NCBI GenBank assembly: GCA_029243855.1 | Contig: JAQWRG010000103.1 | Span: forward strand, 1-48,018 | From: Flavobacteriales bacterium | GTDB lineage: Bacteria; Bacteroidota; Bacteroidia; Flavobacteriales_D; Parvicellaceae | DNA length: 48,018 bases | Reading direction: 5' to 3' | Translations under genes and position numbers: made by a program | Part shown: in pieces, positions 20,193 to 29,536 of the stretch | Layout: the number at the start of each line of letters is the position of its first letter | Position numbering within the stretch: the stretch's first letter is position 1 | The notes under the pieces: model-generated | Seen by the model: only the letters and a program-made list of their open reading frames with translations | Database searches by the model: none | What the model was told of the DNA's origin: nothing

Positions 20193-21482
20193 CTACTTTT
20201 TTTTGGGAGATTTTAAAACGTCTTTTCCTATATCTTTTCTGAAATACATTTTATCAAAGCTCACATTATCTATTGAGTCGTAACTGTTTTTTAATGCAGT
20301 TTCAAGGTTTTTCCCATAGGCAGTTACAGAAATAACCCTGCCGCCATTGGTTACTATCTTATTATTCACTTCTTTAGTGCCGGCATGAAAAAGTAAATCA
20401 CTATTTACAGCAGCACCAATTTCAATCTCTACTCCACTTTTATATTTTTCTGGATAACCACCAGAAACCAACATTATTGTGCTTGCAGACCTTGGATCAA
20501 TTTCAACATCCCTTTCTGAAAGTGTGTTGGTAGCCAATCCATCAAACAACTCTAAAATATCTGACTTTAGTCTTGGTAAAACAACTTCTGTTTCAGGATC
20601 ACCTAACCTACAATTGTACTCAATTACATAGGGGTCTCCCTTAACAGCAATCAATCCAAAAAAGATAAAACCTGAATAGTCAATGTTTTCTTTTCTTAAC
20701 CCTTTAACCGTTGGAATAATTACTTGATTTTCTACTTTATCCATAAACTCCCTGTTGGCAAAAGGGACAGGTGAAACAGCCCCCATTCCTCCAGTATTTA
20801 AGCCCGTGTCGTTTTCTCCAATTCGTTTGTAATCTTTAGCTTCAGGAAGGATTTTATAATTTACTCCATCAGTAATAATAAAAACACTTAACTCAACACC
20901 CGAAAGAAACTCTTCAATTACAACAGTGCTGCTTGCACTGCCAAATTGACCTTTAAGCATCTTTTTTAAAGCTTTTTTGGCCTTGGATAAATCAGATTCT
21001 ATTATAACGCCTTTACCAGCCGCAAGTCCGTCTGCTTTAAGAACATATGGCCCTGGTAAGCTATCTAGATAAGCAAGGCCTTTATCAAGAGTGTCGTAAT
21101 TAAACGACCCATATTTTGCCGTTGGAATTCTATGACGTTTCATGAAGTCTTTTGAAAAACCTTTGCTTCCTTCAAGTTTTGCACCTTCTTTTTTTGGTCC
21201 AACAACAGTAATTTGAGTTAAATCAGGTCTAGAATCAAAATAATCATGAATGCCATTTACTAAAGGGTTCTCTGGTCCAACAACTAGAATTTCTATCTTT
21301 TTATCCAGCATAAATTGAGCAATGCCTTCAAAATCTTCAACAGAAAGGTCTATGTTTTCAGCAATTGAATTTGTTCCAGCATTACCTGGAGCCACATACA
21401 ATTTTTCCAATTGTGAACTTTGAGAAATTTTCCATGCTAATGCATGTTCTCTGCCCCCAGACCCTAATAATAGAATTTTCAT
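20193..21482 (-). CDS. purD: Phosphoribosylamine--glycine ligase
   Basis: MKILLLGSGGREHALAWKISQS; YVAPGNAGT; LKADGLAAGKGV; FFGLIAVKGDPYVIEYNCRLGDPETEVVLPR; start at 21482. Confidence 0.95.
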   Translation of the reverse strand: MKILLLGSGGREHALAWKISQSSQLEKLYVAPGNAGTNSIAENIDLSVEDFEGIAQFMLDKKIEILVVGPENPLVNGIHDYFDSRPDLTQITVVGPKKEGAKLEGSKGFSKDFMKRHRIPTAKYGSFNYDTLDKGLAYLDSLPGPYVLKADGLAAGKGVIIESDLSKAKKALKKMLKGQFGSASSTVVIEEFLSGVELSVFIITDGVNYKILPEAKDYKRIGENDTGLNTGGMGAVSPVPFANREFMDKVENQVIIPTVKGLRKENIDYSGFIFFGLIAVKGDPYVIEYNCRLGDPETEVVLPRLKSDILELFDGLATNTLSERDVEIDPRSASTIMLVSGGYPEKYKSGVEIEIGAAVNSDLLFHAGTKEVNNKIVTNGGRVISVTAYGKNLETALKNSYDSIDNVSFDKMYFRKDIGKDVLKSPKKK

Positions 21483-21602
21483 AAAATGTTTTTTACAAAG
21501 CAATGCAAAATCTTAGCACTAACGTTAAATACTTTTTAACAACCTAAGCGTTGTTTTAAACATAGTGTAGTTGTATATTTATAGAAATATAAAATCAAAA
21601 AA

Positions 21603-21947
21603 ATGAAAAAGCAGATTAATTTAATTTTTATATCATTTGTATTTTTAGGCATCAATTTATCTTTTTCGGCCCAAGTTGAAGAAATAAAATTTTTAGTTAA
21701 TGGAAATTGTACCATGTGTAAAAACAGAATTGAAACAGCACTAAATATTAAGGGAATAGAATTGGCAGATTGGGACCTTTCTACCCATATGTGCACCATC
21801 AGCTATAACAGCGATAAAATAAAAGAAGACAACATTCATAGAAGAATTGCTCTTGCAGGACACGACACTCCAAAGTATAAAGCCGAGGAAGTAAAATACC
21901 AAAAGCTAAAATCTTGCTGTCAATACAAAAGAATTTATGCTGAATAA
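21603..21947 (+). CDS. Secreted heavy-metal-associated (HMA) domain protein
   Basis: Signal peptide; FLVNGNCTMCKNRIETAL (CxxC) with ferredoxin-like continuation; C-terminal SCC. Confidence 0.85.
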   Translation: MKKQINLIFISFVFLGINLSFSAQVEEIKFLVNGNCTMCKNRIETALNIKGIELADWDLSTHMCTISYNSDKIKEDNIHRRIALAGHDTPKYKAEEVKYQKLKSCCQYKRIYAE

Positions 21948-24212
21948 ATGAGGAGCGTTTTAATCATTTATCTTTTTTGTTTTTTAGGGGCTTTTACTCA
22001 AGAAAACAAAGAAGAAAAGCTATTCGGTCACGTTTTTGAAATTGAAAACGATTCTCTATCACCTTTACCAGGAGTACATGTTTATTATTTAGGAACCACA
22101 AAAGGCGCAATAACAGACGAAAAGGGCGTATTTAACCTAGATTATGATCACTCCAATAATGTTTTGGTATTTAGCTTTATTGGCTATCAACCAGATACCT
22201 TAACTATTGAACTTGATCAGGAAATAAATGTGGTTATGGGTGAAGGAAAAATACTTAAAGACTTTGAAGTAGAATTCAAAAAAGGCGCCTATTCTTTTTC
22301 TAAAATTGATCCAAGACATGCTCATATTATTGGGCAAGATGAGTTAAGAAAAGCGGCATGTTGTAATCTAGCAGAAAGCTTTGAAACTAATCCCTCTATA
22401 GATGCCACTTTTACTGATGCGGTAACGGGGACTAAACAAATCCAAATGATGGGCCTTTCAGGGAAATATGTTCAAATGTTATCTGGAAATATGCCTGCAA
22501 TAAGAGGTCTTTCTACTCTTAATGGACTAAAACAAATCCCAGGAGCTTTTATTCATCAACTTGCTGTTTCGAAAGGAGCTGGGTCTGTTTTAAATGGTTA
22601 CGAAAGCATGGTTGGACAAATTAATATGAATTTAAAGCAGCCAGAAAACGCAGAAAAATTTCATTTCAATTTTTATTTAAATCAAGGAGGGAGGACTGAA
22701 TACAATACGGTTTTTTCTAAGGAATTTGGGAAAAGATGGGCGACAACTTTTTTAGCTCATTTTGAGGATCAAACAAAAGAAAACGACAGAAATAACGATG
22801 GTTTTTTAGACAACCCTTTATTGAATAATTACATTATTTATAATCAATGGAACTTCAGATCAAGGTTTATTCATATGGAGTTAGGCGGAAGCGCGGTTCT
22901 AAGCACTATGAATTCAGGAAAGATAAATCTACATCATCAAACAGAATACCCTGTTAATATAGAAACTGGGCAAGCCAATATATTTTCTAAAATTGGCTAT
23001 TTATTTCCAGACAATGATTTTAAAAGTTTAGCGCTTCAATTAAGCGCAACATATAATCAACAGAACACAACAATAGGCCAAACAATTTATAATGGTAACC
23101 AAATGAGCGGCTATGCTAATTTGATTTATCAGCAAGAACTTGGGAAAAATCCAGAAGAAAATTACTTTAAAATTGGCGCAAGCTGTCAAATAGACAGCGT
23201 TAATGAAAATTTAAATTTGTCATACTTTTATGATTCAACCAGCAACGCAATAAATTTTAATTGGTTAGAAGTTGTGCCAGGAGTTTTTAGCGAGTTTACA
23301 CACAATACAGAAAAATGGGGAATTATAGCAGGCCTTAGAGGTGACTATACCACATTTTACGACAAGTTTTTTTTAACGCCAAGACTACATTTAAGGTATA
23401 GTCTAAATTCAGAAACTGCCATAAAATTAATGGCGGGAAGTGGAAGAAAAACACCATTTATGTTGATGGAAAACATTGGCTATATGGCAACGTCAAGGAA
23501 ATGGAACTTCCTGCCAATAAATTTACAAAACTTAGGTCAAGAATATTCGTTTAATCTGGGATTAGCCTTATTAAAGGAGTTTACCCTCTTTAATAGAGAT
23601 GGAACATTAACACTTGATGCTTACCATACTTTTTTTGAAAATCAGTTAGTTGTAGACTTAGATCAATCGGCTAGACAAGTTGACTTTTACGCACTAGAAG
23701 GGGTGTCCTACTCTAATTCTATTCAAGCAGAAATCAACTATAAGATTAATAGGCGATGGGAGTTTAGAACAGCGTATCGCTTTTTAGATGTGAAAAAAGA
23801 TTATCAAAGCGGATTAAAAGAAAAGCCATTACTTTCAAAACACCGTGGGTTTCTTAATATTTCCTATAGTTCAAGAGAAAGAAAGGATCGTCAATGGAAA
23901 GCTGATATTACTACTCAATGGATTGGAAGTCAAAGAATACCTTTTACTCAAGACAATGAGGTGGCGTTTCAATTACCTGAAAGAAGTGAAGACTATATAA
24001 TGCTAAGCGGCCAAATAACTCGAATTTTCAGTAAAAGAGTAGAGGCTTATTTAGGAGTTGAAAATGCATTAAATTATAGACAGACGAACCCTATTTTGTC
24101 TTCTGAAAACCCTTATGATGATAATTTTGATAGCTCATTAATTTGGGCACCAATTTTTGGACGAATGGTTTACGCAGGATTTAGGTTTACAATTGGCCAG
24201 AAAGAAAATTAG
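21948..24212 (+). CDS. TonB-dependent receptor, probably metal-related
   Basis: CarboxypepD_reg-like N-terminus; plug AACCNLAESFETNPSIDATFTDAVTGTKQIQMMGLSGKYVQ; starts directly after the HMA gene stop (TAAATG). Confidence 0.9.
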   Translation: MRSVLIIYLFCFLGAFTQENKEEKLFGHVFEIENDSLSPLPGVHVYYLGTTKGAITDEKGVFNLDYDHSNNVLVFSFIGYQPDTLTIELDQEINVVMGEGKILKDFEVEFKKGAYSFSKIDPRHAHIIGQDELRKAACCNLAESFETNPSIDATFTDAVTGTKQIQMMGLSGKYVQMLSGNMPAIRGLSTLNGLKQIPGAFIHQLAVSKGAGSVLNGYESMVGQINMNLKQPENAEKFHFNFYLNQGGRTEYNTVFSKEFGKRWATTFLAHFEDQTKENDRNNDGFLDNPLLNNYIIYNQWNFRSRFIHMELGGSAVLSTMNSGKINLHHQTEYPVNIETGQANIFSKIGYLFPDNDFKSLALQLSATYNQQNTTIGQTIYNGNQMSGYANLIYQQELGKNPEENYFKIGASCQIDSVNENLNLSYFYDSTSNAINFNWLEVVPGVFSEFTHNTEKWGIIAGLRGDYTTFYDKFFLTPRLHLRYSLNSETAIKLMAGSGRKTPFMLMENIGYMATSRKWNFLPINLQNLGQEYSFNLGLALLKEFTLFNRDGTLTLDAYHTFFENQLVVDLDQSARQVDFYALEGVSYSNSIQAEINYKINRRWEFRTAYRFLDVKKDYQSGLKEKPLLSKHRGFLNISYSSRERKDRQWKADITTQWIGSQRIPFTQDNEVAFQLPERSEDYIMLSGQITRIFSKRVEAYLGVENALNYRQTNPILSSENPYDDNFDSSLIWAPIFGRMVYAGFRFTIGQKEN

Positions 24213-24217
24213 GATAA

Positions 24218-24823
24218 CTAAATCAGACTAAAGGATAAGTTTTTAGCCTTTATCCCCTCAATTATTTTAGGCAAAGCAGCAAGGGTTTTTTCTCCAAAAT
24301 TTTTATTGTCGTGCAATACTATAATAGAGCCGGCCTTTACGTTGTTAAGCACATTACTAATTACTGATTCTGTAGAGCAATTAGCGTCAAAATCACCACC
24401 TACTACATCCCACATTATTATATCGTATTTTTTTCTGATTGATCGCATTGCTCTGAAGTTTATCTTCCCATATGGAGGGCGAAAAAGAGTACTCTTAATG
24501 TGCTTTGAAGCATTGTTAATATCTAAAAGATATTCTTTGGATGAGGTTTTCCAGCCATTAAGGTGACGCATGGTGTGGTTCCCAACGGCATGCCCTTGTT
24601 TTATTATTTCTGTATATAATGAAGGACGTTTTTTAACGTTTTCACCGACACAAAAAAAGGTAGCGGAAATGTTGCCTTCTTTTAAAACAGCTAATATTTT
24701 CTCAGTATAATGATTGGTCGGGCCATCATCAAAGGTTAAAAAAACAGCACCACTTTTTTTTCTCCAAATTAGCTTAGGTAAAAAAAGTTTAAAGAGTAAA
24801 GGTGTTTTAACCAAATACCTCAT
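24218..24823 (-). CDS. NodB-type polysaccharide deacetylase
   Basis: LTFDDGPTNHYT; HAVGNHTMRHLNG; RPPYGKIN; IIVLHDN; start 24823 overlaps the DUF2723 stop as TAATG. Confidence 0.85.
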   Translation of the reverse strand: MRYLVKTPLLFKLFLPKLIWRKKSGAVFLTFDDGPTNHYTEKILAVLKEGNISATFFCVGENVKKRPSLYTEIIKQGHAVGNHTMRHLNGWKTSSKEYLLDINNASKHIKSTLFRPPYGKINFRAMRSIRKKYDIIMWDVVGGDFDANCSTESVISNVLNNVKAGSIIVLHDNKNFGEKTLAALPKIIEGIKAKNLSFSLI

Positions 24824-27800
24824 TAATTCAATTGACCTCCCCAAAGTTGTGTGTAATACACTGGGAATTTTTGAGGGTTTGTAAAGAAATTAGGCTTTTT
24901 AGAATAATTTTTAACAAATAAATTTCGAACTTTTGCACATACTTGATCGTAGTCAGTGCCTTCTAAAATTCCTTTTGTAGCAAAAGAAATGCCACCAGTA
25001 GCTTGATCGGGTTCAAACATACTTGACCTAGGTAGATTAACCAATGAGGCTTCTCGTAACATTTCTAAATTGGTTAAAGACTTTCCAATTTCTGACCAAA
25101 CATAACCCACAAACTTATCGTCTAAGTTGGTGTAGTGATTTAGTTTTTGAAGCTGAAGGTTTACCAATGTTTTACCAATTAAATCTCCTTTTACTGTATC
25201 GCCAGCTTCGTAGTAATTGGCACACAAATAATGAGAAATATCACCTGCAGGAACTTGTTCGTTTTCAATAGGCATAGCTTCAAACGTTTTATCCAATATT
25301 TCAATGGCTTTAGCTTTTTCACCCTTAGCAATAAGCTCATCAGACAACTTCATCATTTGTAGACGAAGGTTTTGTACCATTCTCATAGTATAATAATCAA
25401 CCAATACACCAGGTTCTTTCATATTTCCCCATAGAAAAGTTACCGAATCAATCTCCTCATTTGCTTTTTCAAGAGGATATCCATTAGTTAAAAGCGCCAC
25501 CATTTTTTCTGTGTTTGTGCCGCCATTTCCTCCAAAATTAACAGGCGTTAATTTGTATGTTAAGCCTTCACATTGCATATATGATTTTAAATTTTGATTG
25601 GCTTGCATTCCCTGCATGCTTGCAAAATAGATAGGTCTTTCCCAGTTGTAGTTGGCTAATAAACTTAGAACAGCTAAATCAGCTTTATACAACATGCTTC
25701 CTTTTAGCCTCCATTTTACAACAGGTAAAACTTCATTGGCATTTTCAGCATTAACAAAGTGATTGTTGACAATTTTAGCAGTGTCAACCTCTATATAGAT
25801 GTTTTTAAAATTGATGAACGACTCTTCGTTACATGAAAAGTTTTGAAACTTTTTATTGCGATCATCACTTATAAAATCTACGGCCTCTTGAGCAGAATGC
25901 CATACAAGTGGCCATTTTTCAAATGTTTTCTCAACATCATTAACTAATTTACCTACTTGATTTTGTGAAGAAGGGTTGTTAATTAAGCTTTGAATTAATT
26001 GTTCTGCTTTTTCAATATTAGAAGGGCTAATTTCGTTAGCCATCATTAATTGAATGGTTGAAGAGGACAGTGATTTTGCTTTATAGTTGGCTCTTTCTGC
26101 ATCTAGAGCATCAGCAATCTCTTTCATTTTAAATAATTTTTCTAGAGAGAGTTGAAGAACATTAACGTTGCTAGCAGATTTTTGAATTACACTTTTAAGT
26201 GATTTAAACTTCTTTTGCCAATTAGCTCTTAACTTGTCGTTTTTGTATTTGTTGTCGTCAGTTTCATTTATTAAAACGTAATCTCGACTTCCATTTCTAT
26301 ATACATTTTCACGCATTTTTATTGGAAGAGGATCAGATTCATAGGCCTTTTTCTTCATTTGATTTATGTGCCAGTCGGTACTCAATAACGACATGTTGGC
26401 CACACGAACATCTGTTCTAACTCCTTCCACTTCTTGAATGTACCAAAGAGGGAAAGTGTCGTTGTCACCATTGGTGAAAAGGATGGCGTTATAATCACAG
26501 GAATTTAAATAATTGTAAGCAAAATCTCTAGCGGTACTTCTGTTAGACCTATCGTGGTCGTCCCAGTTTTCATAAGCCAAAATAGTGGGCACACTTAACC
26601 CAATTACAATTGGTAAAACAGCAATAACTTTTGCATTTTTAAAATTTTGACCAATAAAAAACATTCCCGCTATAATTGCAGTAGCAATACCACCCATGTA
26701 AACCAAACTGTAGCCTAAGGTTAGTGTTTGACCCGCTAACAACTGAAGAAGTAGAACAACAAACGCACCACCAACAGTATAAGTGGCTACTTTTTTAAGT
26801 TGTTGAATAGACATGTTTTTAGCAGCATAAAACAAAGCAAACACTCCTAGTCCTATCCAATAGGAAAAGGCGTAAAATGAAGCAGCATATGCATAATCTC
26901 TTTCTCTTGGTTCAGCTGGTTTTTGATTCAAGTAAATGACAATAGCGATTCCGGTCATTACAAACAACAGAAAAACGGTGAACCAACTTTTAGGATGCTT
27001 GATTAACTGAAAAAAGAAGCCTATTAAGCCTAAAATTAAAGGAATTAAATAATATCGGTTGTATCCTTTGTTGAGTTTTAAATCATCCGAAATGGTTGAT
27101 TGATCCCCAAGACGTTGATTGTCAATAAAATTAACACCCGAAAGCCAGTTCCCTTCCAGTATTTGGCTTCCAGTAACGCCATAACCTTGAGTATCGTTTT
27201 GTCTTCCAGCAAAGTTCCATAAAAAATACCTCCAATACATCCAACCCATTTGGTATTGAAACATGTAGCTGATGTTTTCACTAAATGATGGAACAAACAA
27301 CCCCTCACTTGCTAAGCTTCCCGCAATTTCTCTTAAGTAATCGCGTTGTTCTTTAGGAGCATTTTCAATACTAGCGTATTTTAATAAAGCATCATATTGT
27401 TGTTTTCGATCTTCAAAAGCATTTCCAAGCATCGAATTAATTTGAGGGTTTGCTGGAAGCGGATTGTTTATATCCCCTTCGTATCCACACCATGCTTTGT
27501 ATTTCGCGCCTTCGCCTTGTCGATACATTCTTGGTAAAACCGTACAATATTTAGACACAAACTTTTTGTCACCTCGTCTACCTAATAAAGCGTTTATGTA
27601 TTCGTGTTTAATTTCTTTTTCAAAAGAAAGAATAGACGGAATTCCAGCAACACTTAGCGCAGTATTAATGCTGTCACAATTTGCTTTAAATTTATTTAGC
27701 TCCCACTCGTTCATGAAAGAAAAATCTTTTTCCCATAGCCCAACCTTAACTAATCCTGCTTTTTTAACCCTGCTTTTGAAGGTTCTTAAATGCAGGTTTA

Positions 27801-29031
27801 GTGGCTTAAATTGCTTTTCAATTTCATTGAGATCTGCTTTTTTTACTTCTACAGCCTGTTTGACGTCTTGAATTTTAGAAGTAAGTATATGAACCTTCAT
27901 GTAGCTGCTTTTGTCAGGACCTAAATGGTCTTCTTCACAATCAGAATAGGCTGGAGAGTTCCAATATTGTCCAAAACCAATAGGCCAAGAACCGTATTGT
28001 TCACGCTGTAAATATGAGTGTAGTTGAGAAAGTGATTCTGGGTTGTTTTCATCTAAAGGAGGGTTGGCGTTTGAACGGATAACAATCATAGCAAATGACG
28101 AATACCCAATTAGTAGTACAGCAAAAGAAACAATGGCTGTATTTAATAAGTCTTTATTGTTTTTTGAAGACCATACTAGCCCAAAAACAATTAACCCCAA
28201 TAATGTCAATAAAAAGATGAGGGCACCAGAATTGAAAGGCATACCCACGCCATTAACGAAAAACCGCTCAAAAGAATCAGCTAACGAAACTATTCTTGGA
28301 ATGATAATATTTTGAATTCCAACCAATACAACCAACGATAGTATTCCAGCAATAAAAAAAGAACGCCATTTAAACGTGTATTTTTTAAAGTAAATAACAA
28401 ACCCAATAGCAGGAATAGCCAATAAGTTAAGTAAGTGAACACCTATAGACAAACCAATCATATAGCTAATGAATATGATCCAACGGTTAGGATGTCCAAC
28501 TCTTGGTTGATCTTCAGAAAGAGCATTGTATTCGTTTACCTCAAGGTCCCATTTAAGAATAGCCCAAAAAACAATGGCCGTAAAAAAAGAAGACATGGCA
28601 TATACTTCACCCTCTACAGCAGAGAACCAAAAAGAATCGGTAAAGGTATAGGCAAGTGCACCAACAACTCCAGAACCAAGAATGGCAATGGTGCTTGTTT
28701 TGTCAATTCCCCCACTTTTAAGTGCCAATTTTCTAGCCATCATGGTGATGCTCCAAAACAGGAATAAAATGGTGAACGAACTGCTTAGTGCAGACATGGA
28801 ATTGATCATCATGGCTACGTTTTCAGGACTTGCAAAAGCAGAAAACAATCTACCGAGCATCATCCAAAGAGGAGCTCCTGGAGGGTGACCCACCTCAAGT
28901 TTGTTGGCCGTAGTAATGTATTCACCACAATCCCACAGACTTGTGGTTTGTTCCATCGTCAGTAAATAGACGGCAGTTGCAATAGCAAAAACCAACCAAC
29001 CGGTTAAATTATTGAGTTTTTTATAGTCCAT
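24823..29031 (-). CDS. DUF2723-family large membrane protein (TMEM260/protein O-mannosyltransferase-like)
   Basis: LTMEQTTSLWDCGEYITTANKLEVGHPPGAPLWMMLGRLF; 1402 aa; WDDHDRSNRSTARDFAYNYLNSCDYNAILFTNGDNDTFPLWYIQEVEGVRTDVRVANMSLLSTDW. Confidence 0.9.
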   Translation of the reverse strand: MDYKKLNNLTGWLVFAIATAVYLLTMEQTTSLWDCGEYITTANKLEVGHPPGAPLWMMLGRLFSAFASPENVAMMINSMSALSSSFTILFLFWSITMMARKLALKSGGIDKTSTIAILGSGVVGALAYTFTDSFWFSAVEGEVYAMSSFFTAIVFWAILKWDLEVNEYNALSEDQPRVGHPNRWIIFISYMIGLSIGVHLLNLLAIPAIGFVIYFKKYTFKWRSFFIAGILSLVVLVGIQNIIIPRIVSLADSFERFFVNGVGMPFNSGALIFLLTLLGLIVFGLVWSSKNNKDLLNTAIVSFAVLLIGYSSFAMIVIRSNANPPLDENNPESLSQLHSYLQREQYGSWPIGFGQYWNSPAYSDCEEDHLGPDKSSYMKVHILTSKIQDVKQAVEVKKADLNEIEKQFKPLNLHLRTFKSRVKKAGLVKVGLWEKDFSFMNEWELNKFKANCDSINTALSVAGIPSILSFEKEIKHEYINALLGRRGDKKFVSKYCTVLPRMYRQGEGAKYKAWCGYEGDINNPLPANPQINSMLGNAFEDRKQQYDALLKYASIENAPKEQRDYLREIAGSLASEGLFVPSFSENISYMFQYQMGWMYWRYFLWNFAGRQNDTQGYGVTGSQILEGNWLSGVNFIDNQRLGDQSTISDDLKLNKGYNRYYLIPLILGLIGFFFQLIKHPKSWFTVFLLFVMTGIAIVIYLNQKPAEPRERDYAYAASFYAFSYWIGLGVFALFYAAKNMSIQQLKKVATYTVGGAFVVLLLQLLAGQTLTLGYSLVYMGGIATAIIAGMFFIGQNFKNAKVIAVLPIVIGLSVPTILAYENWDDHDRSNRSTARDFAYNYLNSCDYNAILFTNGDNDTFPLWYIQEVEGVRTDVRVANMSLLSTDWHINQMKKKAYESDPLPIKMRENVYRNGSRDYVLINETDDNKYKNDKLRANWQKKFKSLKSVIQKSASNVNVLQLSLEKLFKMKEIADALDAERANYKAKSLSSSTIQLMMANEISPSNIEKAEQLIQSLINNPSSQNQVGKLVNDVEKTFEKWPLVWHSAQEAVDFISDDRNKKFQNFSCNEESFINFKNIYIEVDTAKIVNNHFVNAENANEVLPVVKWRLKGSMLYKADLAVLSLLANYNWERPIYFASMQGMQANQNLKSYMQCEGLTYKLTPVNFGGNGGTNTEKMVALLTNGYPLEKANEEIDSVTFLWGNMKEPGVLVDYYTMRMVQNLRLQMMKLSDELIAKGEKAKAIEILDKTFEAMPIENEQVPAGDISHYLCANYYEAGDTVKGDLIGKTLVNLQLQKLNHYTNLDDKFVGYVWSEIGKSLTNLEMLREASLVNLPRSSMFEPDQATGGISFATKGILEGTDYDQVCAKVRNLFVKNYSKKPNFFTNPQKFPVYYTQLWGGQLN

Positions 29032-29151
29032 GAGTAAATTTTATGAGAAGCGAAAATAAAAAAATACAATTACAAAATATGTTAAATCCGAATATATAAG
29101 ATAGAGAACTGTAATAAAAACTAAAATAGAGTAGTTGTCCTATCTAAAAAA

Positions 29152-29183
29152 TTTGGACAGTATAAAAAATGAAAGTAAATTTG
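29152..29183 (+). promoter_or_regulatory. Bacteroidota-type promoter for tRNA-Gln: TTTG at 29152-29155, TAAATTTG at 29176-29183
   Basis: Perfect match to TAnnTTTG -7 consensus with ~20-nt spacing to TTG, 10 nt before the tRNA. Confidence 0.65.
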
Positions 29184-29193
29184 CATCCGAAAT

Positions 29194-29266
29194 TGTCCCA
29201 TGGTGTAACTGGCAACACGTCTGTTTTTGGTACAGAAGAGTCTAGGTTCGAGCCCTAGTGGGACAA
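29194..29266 (+). tRNA. tRNA-Gln (TTG anticodon), CCA not encoded
   Basis: Acceptor TGTCCCA/TGGGACA, anticodon arm TCTGT-TTTTGGT-ACAGA, T-arm CTAGG-TTCGAGC-CCTAG. Confidence 0.95.
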
Positions 29267-29303
29267 CAATTAACAGATAAGGCACAGTTAAAAGTGTCAA
29301 CAG

Positions 29304-29337
29304 AGAGTCAAGTTCATAGAGTTTGGCTCTTTTTTTA
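29304..29337 (+). terminator. Rho-independent terminator downstream of tRNA-Gln
   Basis: AGAGTCAA...TTGGCTCT stem (one G-U pair) followed by a T tract. Confidence 0.65.
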
Positions 29338-29354
29338 TCATTATTTCATTTCCC

Positions 29355-29379
29355 TAAAAACAGAATAGGTGGTTGGGGG
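29355..29379. repeat. 25-bp direct repeat copy A (CTAAAAACAGAATAGGTGGTTGGGG)
   Basis: 24/25 identity with 30759-30783; first 20 nt identical. Confidence 0.85.
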
Positions 29380-29440
29380 TTAAACCTCATCAAAGACTTA
29401 CAAGTGATCACTAATTTTTAAGCACAACTTTTTTAATCAG

Positions 29441-29536
29441 TTAAACATTGTTAGGCAAGTTATTTTTTGATTTTCTAACTAAATACCTAATAAGAAAAAT
29501 TAGACCTATCAATACTTCGATTAATAAGAACATCAT
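29441..29536 (-). CDS. Unlisted 31-aa single-TM miniprotein MMFLLIEVLIGLIFLIRYLVRKSKNNLPNNV
   Basis: Manual translation; start ATG overlaps the DUF4476 stop (ATGA); hydrophobic helix followed by a basic tail; below the length cutoff of the ORF track. Confidence 0.5.
   Translation of the reverse strand: MMFLLIEVLIGLIFLIRYLVRKSKNNLPNNV

Noticed and set aside
21536-21799. 87-aa minus-strand ORF
   Set aside because: Antisense to the HMA protein and its promoter; no domain evidence.
27078-28888. Multiple ORFs of 60-135 aa overlapping the DUF2723 gene on both strands
   Set aside because: All overlap a strong 1402-aa CDS and lack recognisable features.
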